Origin: a virus | DNA: 64,000 nucleotides | Virus record (IMG/VR): IMGVR_UViG_3300009702_000021 | Location: 19,008 to 83,007 of that record | Reading direction: 5' to 3' (one strand) | Shown here: positions 42,382 through 50,138 of the stretch, piece after piece | Position numbering within the stretch: position 1 is the stretch's first letter | Layout of the letters: every line of letters starts with the position of its first letter | Position numbers and translations under genes: made by a program | The notes under the pieces: generated by a model | What the model was told of the DNA's origin: nothing | Seen by the model: only the letters and a program-made list of their open reading frames with translations | Databases searched by the model: none

Positions 42382-42672
42382 GTGGTGATTAGTCCGCACA
42401 TCAGATTCGACGTCAGGATCAGCGCTCGCCTGTGGCGAAAGTGGCTGAAGGCCAACCCGCAATTTATCCAGGTCGGGAGGGCCCATGACCCGGACCAGAC
42501 TGAGGCGGCTGCGATCCTCGAATCGTTGTTGGCAACGATCCTGACGAGTGACCTACTGAAGGTACATCGCACTCCTCTAACCGATACGAGCACGGCCCTC
42601 ATGCTGGCGGTCGGTCACGTCGAGGTAACCGAGGAAGGCCTAGTCAAGGATCAGGATCCTGAGGAGAGCTAG
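42382..42672 (+). CDS. Small hypothetical protein
   Basis: 96 residues, GTG start (42385 also possible) with no clear ribosome site. Helical N-terminus (ISARLWRKWLKANPQFIQVG). Its stop lies inside the 46-bp palindrome that follows. Confidence 0.5.
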   Translation: MVISPHIRFDVRISARLWRKWLKANPQFIQVGRAHDPDQTEAAAILESLLATILTSDLLKVHRTPLTDTSTALMLAVGHVEVTEEGLVKDQDPEES

Positions 42673-42709
42673 GTCGGGCTTGCGGTACCGCAAGCCCGAC
42701 CTAGCTCTC
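42664..42709. terminator. 46-bp perfect palindrome centred on TTGCGGTACCGCAA
   Basis: Each 23-base half is the exact reverse complement of the other (outer arm GAGAGCTAGGTCGGGC). As RNA it is a long hairpin and a likely bidirectional terminator; as DNA it is an extended version of the 14-bp repeat. Confidence 0.85.
42680..42693. repeat. TTGCGGTACCGCAA palindrome, perfect copy
   Basis: Centre of the 46-bp palindrome. Confidence 0.97.
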
Positions 42710-42713
42710 AGGC

Positions 42714-42836
42714 GTGAAGTCATCACGATGGTCAGGATTCAGCAGTGACCCTCCGCTCGGAGACCCACCGACATGGATGTTCTGGCTGGGAGTCACCATC
42801 GTCGTCGCCTACCTACTCATGGAGGCGCTGACCTAG
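42714..42836 (+). CDS. Small membrane protein
   Basis: 40 residues from GTG; ends in a transmembrane helix (TWMFWLGVTIVVAYLLMEAL). No strong ribosome site, so the start is uncertain. Confidence 0.45.
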   Translation: MKSSRWSGFSSDPPLGDPPTWMFWLGVTIVVAYLLMEALT

Positions 42837-42871
42837 CTGACCTGGCGGTATAGTCCCAGCAGGAGGAAGCA

Positions 42872-43341
42872 GTGACCGAACCGGCGTTTAGGTACCCGCT
42901 GAAGGACAACACCTACCGGGTCATCGACGGAGACACAGTGTCCGTGCTGATAGACCGAGGGTGGGGAGACTGGCGGAAGGTCTCAGTCAGGATCCTCGGT
43001 GTTGATGCCCCGGAGTCCAGGACCCGCAAGAACCTGCTCGAGCGCGAGGCCGGCGGGATGGTCACGACGTCGTCAAGGCCTGGCTCACAGAGAAGGTCGC
43101 GGCCTCCACGGCATCTCAGCTGTTCGCCTCGTCCGAGGAACGGCCCAAGTACTTCGGTCGGGTGATCGGTCGGCTCTGGGTCGATGACCTCACGCTCGAC
43201 GGCAGCGAGCTGTCTAGGTTCCTGATCGATGGCGCATTCGTCCGGCCATACAGCGGAGGAAGGCGGGGGGAGTGGTCGGCGGATACCCTGAGGTCGATCA
43301 TCGAGAGTGCCAGGGATTATCTAGGTGAGTCAGATGGCTAA
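42872..43341 (+). pseudogene. Thermonuclease (SNase-like), frameshifted
   Basis: GTG start with AGGAGGA. The first frame gives VIDGDTVSVLIDRGWGDWRK and RILGVDAPESRTRKNLLEREAG, the SNase core with the catalytic Asp/Arg region. Near 43050-43060 the homology jumps one frame back and continues VVKAWLTEKVAAST, KYFGRVIGRLWVDDLTLDG, LSRFLIDGAFVRPYSGG to TAA at 43341. A net loss of one base (or two extra) separates the halves. No convincing slippery heptamer is seen, so a mutation or sequence error is more likely than programmed frameshifting. Confidence 0.75.
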
Positions 43342-43372
43342 AAACCCCCACCACCACTAGCTCTCGCTCCCA

Positions 43373-43400
43373 TCTCCTGCGTTTAATAGAGAGCAGGAGA
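43373..43400 (+). promoter_or_regulatory. Hairpin sequestering a ribosome site
   Basis: TCTCCTGC (43373-43380) pairs perfectly with GCAGGAGA (43393-43400), which contains the GGAG ribosome site of the gene at 43406. The A/T-rich 12-nt loop (GTTTAATAGAGA) follows. Suggests a structure-controlled start. Confidence 0.5.
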
Positions 43401-43405
43401 CGAAG

Positions 43406-43738
43406 ATGAGAATGACTACCGTCATCCTCTGGGTTAACAACGCAGAGCAGCCGTACGATCACGGAGGCGTCGTCGAATACATCGATGGATACCTCGAGGC
43501 GACCTACGGTGAGGGGATGTTGACCCGCGTGGACCACCGCGGAGGAGGAGATGCTCGCGGCGAAGGCTACGTCTACCTGTTTACCGCCAGGGACCTCGAC
43601 GTTACGGAGTTCGTTGACGTGGTCCACAACGCGCCATGGAAGCACCAGGGCACGAGCACCCTGATGATCCACTGTCCCGGCTGGGACGCGCCTCACGTCT
43701 ACGCCACCGGAGACCCGATCCCGCTGAGGCAGGCATGA
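43406..43738 (+). CDS. Hypothetical protein
   Basis: 110 residues, alpha/beta pattern (TTVILWVNNAEQPYDHGG, ATGDPIPL). Ribosome site lies in the hairpin described upstream. Overlaps the next short gene by four bases. No family recognised. Confidence 0.6.
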   Translation: MRMTTVILWVNNAEQPYDHGGVVEYIDGYLEATYGEGMLTRVDHRGGGDARGEGYVYLFTARDLDVTEFVDVVHNAPWKHQGTSTLMIHCPGWDAPHVYATGDPIPLRQA

Positions 43739-43800
43739 GCTACCTGAGGCTAGACGCCGCGGGCTACGACCTGAACATAGCCATGATCATGGTGTCCTGA
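43735..43800 (+). CDS. 21-residue peptide
   Basis: Starts in an ATGA overlap and ends in a TGATG overlap with the Rad50-like gene, so it probably serves at least as a coupling cistron. Encodes MSYLRLDAAGYDLNIAMIM plus two residues. Confidence 0.4.
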   Translation: MSYLRLDAAGYDLNIAMIMVS

Positions 43801-44846
43801 TGTCTCACCTCCGAAAGGTCGGGATCAGGGCCTACCGGAGCATCACCAAGGCGAACCTCAGGCTCGGGGAGGTCACGGTGATCATCGGGCATTCAGATTG
43901 CGGAAAGTCGAATGTGGTCCGTGCGCTCCGGGACTGGGCGTTCAACGTCGCCGGGACCAGCTTCATCACCCTAGGACAGCAGCAGGCCAGGATCGCCGTT
44001 GCAGTCGGAGAATCCTGCCGGGTCATGTTCGAGAAGTCGGTCAATAACAAGAAGGGCGCGAGCCGCTACGCAGTACAGGACGCCAGGACCGGCGAGAGCC
44101 ACTCGTTTGAGAAGGTAGGACTCAACGTGCCCCCGGAGGTCCAGGACGTCACCGGGATCGGTGAGATGGACATCGACAAGGACACCCGGATCAGGATCCA
44201 GTTCGCGGAACAGGATGACCCTTGGTTCCTGCTGAGCAAGTCCTGGAGCCCCGGACGGGTAGCGAAGGTGGTAGGCAAGATCAGCGGTGTTGACGCCCTG
44301 ATCCTTGGACAGCGAGACGTCATGCTGGAGCGGAACAGCCAGCGCAAGGTCCTCAAGGACGCGACCGCCGTTGAGGAGTCGGCCCAGCAGGCGCTGGAGG
44401 GCCTCTCCTGGGCCCGAGAGGCCAGGGAGCGGTTAGACTCCGCCCTGGTAGTCGAACGACGCCTGACGGGCCGGAAACGAAGCCTGGCGACATCCCAGCG
44501 CCACGTCGTCCACCTGAGGGGGCTCCGACTGCGCCAGGCAGCGGTCCAGGGGGTCTACGGGGCCCTGAAGCAGGTTTGCCTCGAGGTCGACGAGTCCGGT
44601 TACCTGGCCGACCTGGGCCGGCTCCGGGAGGCCACGGCGCGGCACCGGGAGGTCGAGCGGACCACGGAGCGCCTGGAGCGCGTCCGGGCCGAGCACGTTG
44701 CGGCGAAGGAGCAGCTTACCTACGCGGCGAAAGAGCTGAAGAAGGCAGCGCGGGCTGGAGGGACGGAGTGCCCGCTGTGCGGTCAGGGCTCCCACCCGGG
44801 GTGCCTCGAGGGGCTCGCCCGCGAAGCCGAGGAGGCAGCACGGTGA
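43800..44846 (+). CDS. Rad50/SbcC-like ATPase, N-terminal half with zinc hook
   Basis: 348 residues. RKVGIRAYRSI, VTVIIGHSDCGKSNVVRALR (Walker A, ~30-38) and FAEQDDPWFLL (Q-loop area) form the first lobe; ~180-315 is coiled coil; GGTECPLCGQGSHPGC (~320) is the CxxC zinc hook. It ends there, without signature motif or Walker B. Those are in the separate gene at 48851. Together with the SbcD-like gene they would form an MR-type end-processing complex. Confidence 0.85.
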   Translation: MSHLRKVGIRAYRSITKANLRLGEVTVIIGHSDCGKSNVVRALRDWAFNVAGTSFITLGQQQARIAVAVGESCRVMFEKSVNNKKGASRYAVQDARTGESHSFEKVGLNVPPEVQDVTGIGEMDIDKDTRIRIQFAEQDDPWFLLSKSWSPGRVAKVVGKISGVDALILGQRDVMLERNSQRKVLKDATAVEESAQQALEGLSWAREARERLDSALVVERRLTGRKRSLATSQRHVVHLRGLRLRQAAVQGVYGALKQVCLEVDESGYLADLGRLREATARHREVERTTERLERVRAEHVAAKEQLTYAAKELKKAARAGGTECPLCGQGSHPGCLEGLAREAEEAAR

Positions 44847-45181
44847 ACGACGCTCGACTGGCTGAGGTGATGAAGAATCTCACGGGGCGCGCAGAGCTAC
44901 CAGGTGACCTGGTGCGGGTCGAGGACGGGGTGACACGGGACGAGCTTCGCCGGGCCCTAACGGACCTCGCGAATCTTCGCCGGGCCGACCGGAACCTCAG
45001 GATCATGGGCAAGGCAGTCAGGATCACAGTAGTCAGCGACCTCTGCACGGCCCTCCGGGAGAGCATCGCCCTGCAAGCACACTACGCCGCGCTGCTGAAC
45101 ATGCACGACGGCGGCGAGCGAGTGATCTTCCACACCGTCGATGAGTGGGAGACCCGGCTGAGGGAGATCGGCAAGCTATGA
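44843..45181 (+). CDS. Hypothetical helical protein
   Basis: 112 residues, GTG overlapping the Rad50-like stop. Mostly helical (LAEVMKNLTGRAELPGD, TDLANLRRADRNLRIMGKAV). Coupling to the ATPase half suggests related function. No family recognised. Confidence 0.55.
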   Translation: MNDARLAEVMKNLTGRAELPGDLVRVEDGVTRDELRRALTDLANLRRADRNLRIMGKAVRITVVSDLCTALRESIALQAHYAALLNMHDGGERVIFHTVDEWETRLREIGKL

Positions 45182-45438
45182 GCAACTGGCCCGGGGACAG
45201 CATTGACTGGCGTGGTATCCGGCCCGGAGACTTGGTCACCATGGTTCCGGCTTCGTCCTCTCCGACCGCCCAGCGAGGCTATGTCGTCACCAAGCCTGAC
45301 GGCCGGCTGGCTCTCGCATACTGGGACTCCAAGAGTGCCGTGATGGCCCAGCACATGCTCGACCTCTGGGCAGCGGCCGGCCAATGCACCCGGACGAAGA
45401 GGGAGGCCAGGAAGCTGGCCTCAGGACGGCAGCCGTGA
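45178..45438 (+). CDS. Small hypothetical protein
   Basis: 86 residues, coupled at both ends. WRGIRPGDLVTMVPASSSPT suggests a small SH3-like beta barrel, followed by a basic helix. No family recognised. Confidence 0.5.
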   Translation: MSNWPGDSIDWRGIRPGDLVTMVPASSSPTAQRGYVVTKPDGRLALAYWDSKSAVMAQHMLDLWAAAGQCTRTKREARKLASGRQP

Positions 45439-45560
45439 GTGACGACATCGACGACCTGATGGACGAGATCAAGTCCCTGCCCCCCATCGAGCGCGCGTGC
45501 TGCCACAAGGCTAATCCGTGCTGGGACTGCCCACTTGCGGTACCGCAAACCGAGGCGTGA
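45435..45560 (+). CDS. 41-residue Cys-rich peptide
   Basis: GTG overlaps the previous stop (GTGA). Acidic helix, then CCHKANPCWDCPLAVPQTEA; four clustered Cys and one His suit a zinc knuckle. The AVPQ codons are a perfect palindrome copy. Confidence 0.5.
   Translation: MSDDIDDLMDEIKSLPPIERACCHKANPCWDCPLAVPQTEA
45535..45548. repeat. TTGCGGTACCGCAA palindrome, perfect copy
   Basis: Coding (AVPQ) at the end of the 41-residue gene and ~20 bases upstream of the next gene's GAGGAG site. Confidence 0.97.
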
Positions 45561-45569
45561 GGAGACGAC

Positions 45570-46130
45570 ATGAGCAGCAACATCGTGAGGCTCTGTGGGC
45601 GACGTGGGCTCATGGCCTGGTGTCATAGCTGTGTGGACTGGGAGCCGTTCACCACAGGACCCAGCGGGTGTAGTCACTGTAGGGTCTGCCGGAAGCCTAT
45701 GCCCGAGGTATACAGCTACGCGGATAGCGCTCCTCCGACTAGGACGTGGAAGCAACAGGCGGAGGTCCAGCCCGAGGCACCGGAGCGAGAGCCGACGTGG
45801 TGGCTCTACACCGAGTATGACGAGGCCGGAGTGGTCCGGTCAGCAGCGACGCCGGAGGATACCCTTAGGGACGCCCTAGCGGCCGGATGGTGCCCGACCG
45901 GAGAGGTCTTCGCCTACCGGCTGGTCGACATGGAGATCCTCGGATGCTACCGAGACGGGGAGCTGTTCCTGGATGGAGCAGTCGGTCCAGAGACGCCAAG
46001 TAAGGAGTGGTGTTGCACGGTCTGTGGGTCCCTGATCCCAGATGACATGGTCTCGGTAGCGAACGCAGACGGTAGTGGACGTCGTCACGTTATCGGGTCA
46101 CCGAACTGCCACCCCGGGAGCCCCCAGTGA
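45570..46130 (+). CDS. Hypothetical protein with N- and C-terminal zinc motifs
   Basis: 186 residues. N-terminal Cys/His cluster (WCHSCVDWEPF, CSHCRVCRK) and C-terminal CCTVCGSLIP with a late Cys. The middle is acidic. GAGGAGACGAC precedes the ATG. No family recognised. Confidence 0.55.
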   Translation: MSSNIVRLCGRRGLMAWCHSCVDWEPFTTGPSGCSHCRVCRKPMPEVYSYADSAPPTRTWKQQAEVQPEAPEREPTWWLYTEYDEAGVVRSAATPEDTLRDALAAGWCPTGEVFAYRLVDMEILGCYRDGELFLDGAVGPETPSKEWCCTVCGSLIPDDMVSVANADGSGRRHVIGSPNCHPGSPQ

Positions 46131-46315
46131 CCCTGACCGAACTCGAGGACCGCCTGACCGAGATCCGCAGGATCGCCTCGGCGTCAGGCCAGAAGCCGGG
46201 TAGTTACCTGGTCGAGATCCTTTCCAGCGACCCGGAGGGACTCATCAGCATCGCTTTGAAGAGCGTGAAGGTTGACCACAGGAGGAACACCATCACCCTA
46301 CGGACGTGGAGCTAA
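46127..46315 (+). CDS. Small hypothetical protein
   Basis: 62 residues, GTG overlapping the previous stop by four bases. Helix (LTELEDRLTEIRRIASASG) then strands. No function seen. Confidence 0.5.
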   Translation: MTLTELEDRLTEIRRIASASGQKPGSYLVEILSSDPEGLISIALKSVKVDHRRNTITLRTWS

Positions 46316-46323
46316 CATGGTGC

Positions 46324-46587
46324 ATGCCTCTTACGGTCTCGGTGGTGCTGGTCTTCGCAGAGTCGCCCGAGGTCGCCCGGAAGTGGATCGCCGCTCACCA
46401 GCGACCAGGGGTGATCTTCGCCTACGCCTACCGCTGGTCGTCGATCGTCGGCCGGAACCGCGAGAGCACATTCTGGGCCCGCGTCGGGGAGTGGTGGCGA
46501 ATCGAGTCCAACGAGGAAGCGATCTGGTGGGCCAAGGACAACGGTTACCAGGAGTGGTCCTGTGAGCTACTGGATCGTGACCTATGA
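46324..46587 (+). CDS. Small hypothetical protein
   Basis: 87 residues from ATG 46324 (GTG 46306 is possible). A short alpha/beta protein (LTVSVVLVFAESPEVARKWI), Trp-rich. Overlaps the next gene by 26 bases. Confidence 0.5.
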   Translation: MPLTVSVVLVFAESPEVARKWIAAHQRPGVIFAYAYRWSSIVGRNRESTFWARVGEWWRIESNEEAIWWAKDNGYQEWSCELLDRDL

Positions 46588-46846
46588 GTACGACTCGTTA
46601 AACCCGCACGCCTCGAAGCGCTACGAGACCGAGGTCTGTGAGGGTGACCTAGGGGTGTGGTGGGCCGACAAGCTCGAGTGGTATCGGCGCTATGCCGATG
46701 AGGGCCGCGAGTCCGAGAGGATCGCCGAGGAAGATGGCCGCAAGGTTCCGCTCGCTGATCGACGCTACTCGGTCAAGCTCTCCATCATCAACGCGACACC
46801 GATCCTCAGGAGGGGCTACGAGCGCCTCAAGGAACTTACTGGATGA
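46562..46846 (+). CDS. Small hypothetical protein
   Basis: 94 residues, GTG start within the preceding gene. YWIVTYEYDSLNPHASKRYE then Trp/Arg-rich helix; resembles its upstream neighbour in size and Trp content. Unknown. Confidence 0.5.
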   Translation: MSYWIVTYEYDSLNPHASKRYETEVCEGDLGVWWADKLEWYRRYADEGRESERIAEEDGRKVPLADRRYSVKLSIINATPILRRGYERLKELTG

Positions 46847-47193
46847 AGTGGAAGCTGATGCACCTGGTGACGTCGCATGACCTCGAGATGAACCGCCGCT
46901 GGTGGAGCGCCGACGGGGAGTGGGTACGCGCCTGGAGTGAGGGTCGGATCTACGACTCAAGGATGTCCGCCCGGATGGGGCGCAAGGTCGCGGTCAAGCG
47001 CAGCGGGCTCCAGGACACCAAGCGGGTCCGGCTCGTCCCGGTCTGTGACGACGGGGGCCGGTGCCACCACGACTGTATGCCCGAGGACTACGCCGAGGGG
47101 CAGGGGTGCTTCCGGCGCCAGCACGCCTCGCCACTCTCCGCGACGGGGCACGAGACCTGGGAAGCGTTCGACAACGCAGCGGAGACCGAATGA
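46843..47193 (+). CDS. Hypothetical protein
   Basis: 116 residues, ATGA-type coupling on both sides. Basic, with a His/Cys patch (DDGGRCHHDCMPEDYAEGQG). Directly precedes the SbcD-like gene. No family recognised. Confidence 0.5.
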   Translation: MKWKLMHLVTSHDLEMNRRWWSADGEWVRAWSEGRIYDSRMSARMGRKVAVKRSGLQDTKRVRLVPVCDDGGRCHHDCMPEDYAEGQGCFRRQHASPLSATGHETWEAFDNAAETE

Positions 47194-48224
47194 CACGCCT
47201 GGTGTTCATGAATGACCCCCACTACAGCAGGCACGCCCCGGAGTGCCGGGCGGAGTCCTACGCGCACGAGATCCTCGACAAGCTCCACCAGTGCGCCCGG
47301 ATCGCCGCCAGGCTGAAGGCGGAGGTGATCGGCTGTTCAGGTGATTGGTTCCACCGCAAGGGCAAGGTCACCTTCAGCGAGGCTAACGACATCCTGACCC
47401 TCCTGCATCAGTGGCGCGCCGGGTCCAGGAATCGGGACCCACTCGACGTGATCGGGATCCTGGGCAATCACGACATCGCCGGACACTCCCTGGATAGCCT
47501 GACCGGGAGGGCGGTCGGAGCGCTGGTCCACAGTGCGCTCCTGCACCTTCTGGACCATTCGCCATGGGTCAGCCGGAACAACAAGGTCGTCGTCACGGGC
47601 TCAAGCTACCGGCACGGCGAAGACGCCAACGACGAAGCGCGGCTCGAGACATACAGCGTCGGGAAGGAGTCCGAGTTCGATCATGAGGGTCGGTTCTGGA
47701 TCCACGTAGCCCACGGGACGCTGGTCAAGCGCGAATTCTTCGGGGACTACACCCGCATGGGGGACCTGGTCAAGTTACTTGATCAGTACGGTATCTGCCC
47801 GGACGCGATCGTCTGCGGTCACCTCCACTACTCCGAGGGGATCGTCAAGTTCGCCCGCCCCAGCGACGGGAAGCCGGTCAAGATATGCCGCGTCGGGTCC
47901 CTGGGCCGGGTAAGCATCGACGACCTCGAGAGGACACCTCAGGCCCTCGTCCTCGTGGTCCAGGACGGGCGCTGCGTGGCGAAGGCCGTCCCGATTGGGG
48001 AGGAGCCGAATCGTCGCTCTGCTGAACCGGCAACCTCGGGTAACGATGAGGACGCTGGGGCCTACGAGGCCAGGATCAAGGACTTCGTCAGGATACTCCG
48101 GGAGGAGGCCGACGACTGGTCTATGGCAGACCACCAAGACCTACTTCACAGATTAGCTGAGGAGATGGGTCACAACGAAGACGTCGTCGCAGCGGCTATG
48201 AGAGCCGTTGAGCGCCGGCAGTGA
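47190..48224 (+). CDS. SbcD/Mre11-like metallophosphoesterase
   Basis: 344 residues. All calcineurin-like motifs are present: MNDPHYSRH (I, with Asn replacing the usual extra residue), CSGDWFH (II), GILGNHD (III), VAHGTL (IV) and CGHLHY (V). Residues ~280-344 could bind the Rad50-like ATPase. Lies between the two halves of that ATPase, supporting an MR-type nuclease complex for end resection. Confidence 0.88.
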   Translation: MTRLVFMNDPHYSRHAPECRAESYAHEILDKLHQCARIAARLKAEVIGCSGDWFHRKGKVTFSEANDILTLLHQWRAGSRNRDPLDVIGILGNHDIAGHSLDSLTGRAVGALVHSALLHLLDHSPWVSRNNKVVVTGSSYRHGEDANDEARLETYSVGKESEFDHEGRFWIHVAHGTLVKREFFGDYTRMGDLVKLLDQYGICPDAIVCGHLHYSEGIVKFARPSDGKPVKICRVGSLGRVSIDDLERTPQALVLVVQDGRCVAKAVPIGEEPNRRSAEPATSGNDEDAGAYEARIKDFVRILREEADDWSMADHQDLLHRLAEEMGHNEDVVAAAMRAVERRQ

Positions 48225-48237
48225 TTAGGAGATTGAG

Positions 48238-48519
48238 ATGACGAGGAATGAAATCGCTGATGCGATCTATGAGCATTCGGACGACTTGGCGAGCAAGGCC
48301 AGCGCGAAGCGCGTGGTCGCCGCGGTGTTCCAGGAGATGTTCCACGAGCTGGGCCGCAAGGGCGAGGTCAGCATCGGTGGATTCGGAAAGTTCACTACCA
48401 AGTACCGTAAGGAGAGGGAGGGACGCAACCCGATCAACGGTGAACAGATCACGATCAAGGCGAGGTACGTCCCACACTTCAAGCCGGCCTCGGTGCTGAA
48501 GGATGCCGTTAACAGCTAG
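48238..48519 (+). CDS. HU/IHF-like DNA-bending protein
   Basis: 93 residues, the usual HU length. MTRNEIADAIYEH, VVAAVFQEMFHEL, the GEVSIGGFGKFTTKYRKERE arm start and GRNPINGEQITIKARYVPHFKP are all HU signature. It would compact or bend phage DNA and may cooperate with the palindrome system. Followed by a strong hairpin. Confidence 0.92.
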   Translation: MTRNEIADAIYEHSDDLASKASAKRVVAAVFQEMFHELGRKGEVSIGGFGKFTTKYRKEREGRNPINGEQITIKARYVPHFKPASVLKDAVNS

Positions 48520-48527
48520 GGACGAAC

Positions 48528-48557
48528 AAGCCGGGGAGGCCGGTACCTCCCCGGCTT
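48528..48557 (+). terminator. 12-bp hairpin after the HU-like gene
   Basis: AAGCCGGGGAGG, 6-nt loop, CCTCCCCGGCTT; perfect stem, immediately followed by two palindrome variants. Confidence 0.75.
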
Positions 48558-48569
48558 GCGATACCGCAA
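48556..48569. repeat. Palindrome variant TTGCGATACCGCAA, first of a tandem pair
   Basis: 13/14 match; intergenic, its first two bases overlap the hairpin stem. Confidence 0.9.
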
Positions 48570-48572
48570 AGC

Positions 48573-48586
48573 TTGCGATACCGCAA
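48573..48586. repeat. Palindrome variant TTGCGATACCGCAA, second of a tandem pair
   Basis: Identical to its neighbour 17 bp upstream (a recent duplication); directly before AAAGGAGG of the next gene. Confidence 0.9.
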
Positions 48587-48596
48587 AGGAGGTCAG

Positions 48597-48854
48597 GTGG
48601 CTGAGGACGTAGGCAAGCTGAGGAAGCGGATCGAGAAGGCGAAGGCCGACCTCGCACGTACTGAGGGAGAACAGGGGGCCCTGCTGAAGCAGATCGAGGC
48701 AGAGAAGGAGGCGCTGCGGGAGACGCTTGACTGCGAGCCAGGTGAGGAGAAGGAAGCGATCACGGCCCTCCGGAAGAAGATCAAGGCTGATGAGGTTGAC
48801 CTCGAGGAGTTGCTCGATGAGGCCGAGAAGCTAGCCCAGGGGGATCCTGAGTGA
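48597..48854 (+). CDS. Short coiled-coil protein before the Rad50-like C-half
   Basis: 85 residues, GTG start behind AAAGGAGG. Almost entirely heptad-like (LRKRIEKAKADLARTEGEQ), without motifs, coupled to the following gene. It could bridge the two ATPase halves or be a remnant of the coiled coil. Confidence 0.6.
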   Translation: MAEDVGKLRKRIEKAKADLARTEGEQGALLKQIEAEKEALRETLDCEPGEEKEAITALRKKIKADEVDLEELLDEAEKLAQGDPE

Positions 48855-49681
48855 CGGGCAGGCTCCAGAAGCTATCACGCCTGGTATCTCAGGCTGAGGG
48901 TGAGGTCAAGGTTACCGAGCGTAGCCTAGTGTCTGCCCGGCAGCGGAAGGCAACGGCGACCCAGAAGATCGAGACCCTTGAGGTCGCGAGTGAGCTGCTG
49001 ACCGCCGCTACCGAGGCCCGCCGGGAGGAGCTGCGCGACCGCGTCGAGGTCCTGGTGACTAGGGGACTGCGGGCGGTGTTCAACAGGCCTGACTATGAGT
49101 TCGCCTTCCGGGTCAACCTCCAGCGCGGCTACATGGGGATCGTCCCCGTGCTCCGGTCTGATTTCATGGGGAAGCGCCTCGAAGACGAGATCAGGGATAG
49201 CCGCGGCGGAGGAGTCCAGGACGTGGTCAGCTTCATCCTCCGGGTCGTAGTGCTCAGCCTCGCCCGCCCGGCTCTGGCGAAGGTCCTCGTGCTCGACGAG
49301 GCGTTCAGAAACGTCGCCGACGCCCACCTCCGTGGTGTCGCTACGCTACTGATGGAGCTAAATCGGAGCGCTGGCGTCCAGTTCATCCTGGTGACCCACA
49401 AGGCCTCCCTGCTAGATGCCGCTGACGTGATCTACAGGGCCTGGCTCGAGGACGGTGAGACCAAGTTCACGCTCGAGCACGACCTAATCGACGAGGACTA
49501 TCACCAGGCTCCGTCTCGCGAGAGGCTGAGGGAGGAGGAACACAGGTCGGCATTCCAGGACACGGACCTCACTCGCCCCGTCAGCGGTGAGCCAGCAGAA
49601 GCATCAGGCCAGGCTGGGATCGAGCAGCGCCGCCACGTCACGCGAAAGAAGGTCCAGAGGAAGAAACGAAAGCGTGGCTGA
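48851..49681 (+). CDS. Rad50/SbcC-like ATPase, C-terminal half
   Basis: 276 residues, GTG start. ~5-75 coiled coil; GGGVQDVVSFILRVVVLS is the ABC signature (~117); AKVLVLDEAFRNV holds Walker B and catalytic Glu (~143-150); FILVTHKASLL is the H-loop. There is no Walker A. Complements the N-half at 43800, ~4 kb upstream. The C-terminal tail is basic (RKKVQRKKRKRG). Confidence 0.85.
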   Translation: MTGRLQKLSRLVSQAEGEVKVTERSLVSARQRKATATQKIETLEVASELLTAATEARREELRDRVEVLVTRGLRAVFNRPDYEFAFRVNLQRGYMGIVPVLRSDFMGKRLEDEIRDSRGGGVQDVVSFILRVVVLSLARPALAKVLVLDEAFRNVADAHLRGVATLLMELNRSAGVQFILVTHKASLLDAADVIYRAWLEDGETKFTLEHDLIDEDYHQAPSRERLREEEHRSAFQDTDLTRPVSGEPAEASGQAGIEQRRHVTRKKVQRKKRKRG

Positions 49682-50138
49682 CCCAAAATCACTGCTCTAC
49701 GAGTTGGTCGATGAACACGGCGAGTTCGTGCGAAAGACCAAGCATGGTGGCGGGCTCTACATCATCAACGGTCAACGCGTCGTTATCCCCGGGACAGCTG
49801 GAGACTACCGCGCATGGAACAACAGCCTCGCCGACGTCAAGCGAGCTATCCAGGAATCCGATACTGGCCAGGTGCTAGGCACCAATGAGTTGGAGGACGA
49901 AGTGAGTGGATTCTCGAAAGAACAGATGCAGGCGATGGGGATCCACGTCGGGGAGAAGCGGGTCATCGAGGTCCGACAGGTGGCTACGCTGACCCTCAAG
50001 GCTCTCTCTGGCCTACTCGGACTCTCAGGCGGACAAGATGATGGGGATGCCATGCTGGCTCTCCGGGACGTCAACGGAAACGAAGTTGAGGGACCGATCC
50101 AGTTGATCAGAACTATGAAGGAGGAGGAGGAAGAGTGA
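49674..50138 (+). CDS. Hypothetical protein
   Basis: 154 residues, GTG inside the end of the Rad50-like gene. N-terminal beta part (YELVDEHGEFVRKTKHGGG), acidic tail EEEEE. May be a small adaptor. No family recognised. Confidence 0.55.
   Translation: MADPKSLLYELVDEHGEFVRKTKHGGGLYIINGQRVVIPGTAGDYRAWNNSLADVKRAIQESDTGQVLGTNELEDEVSGFSKEQMQAMGIHVGEKRVIEVRQVATLTLKALSGLLGLSGGQDDGDAMLALRDVNGNEVEGPIQLIRTMKEEEEE

Noticed and set aside
42826-42854. Promoter GCTGAC-N16-TATAGT before the thermonuclease
   Set aside because: Transcription would begin at or beyond the ribosome site; spacing and -35 are poor.
47061-47189. Longer N-terminus for the SbcD-like nuclease
   Set aside because: The extension is the shadow of the upstream gene; the ATG at 47190 is coupled and precedes motif I correctly.
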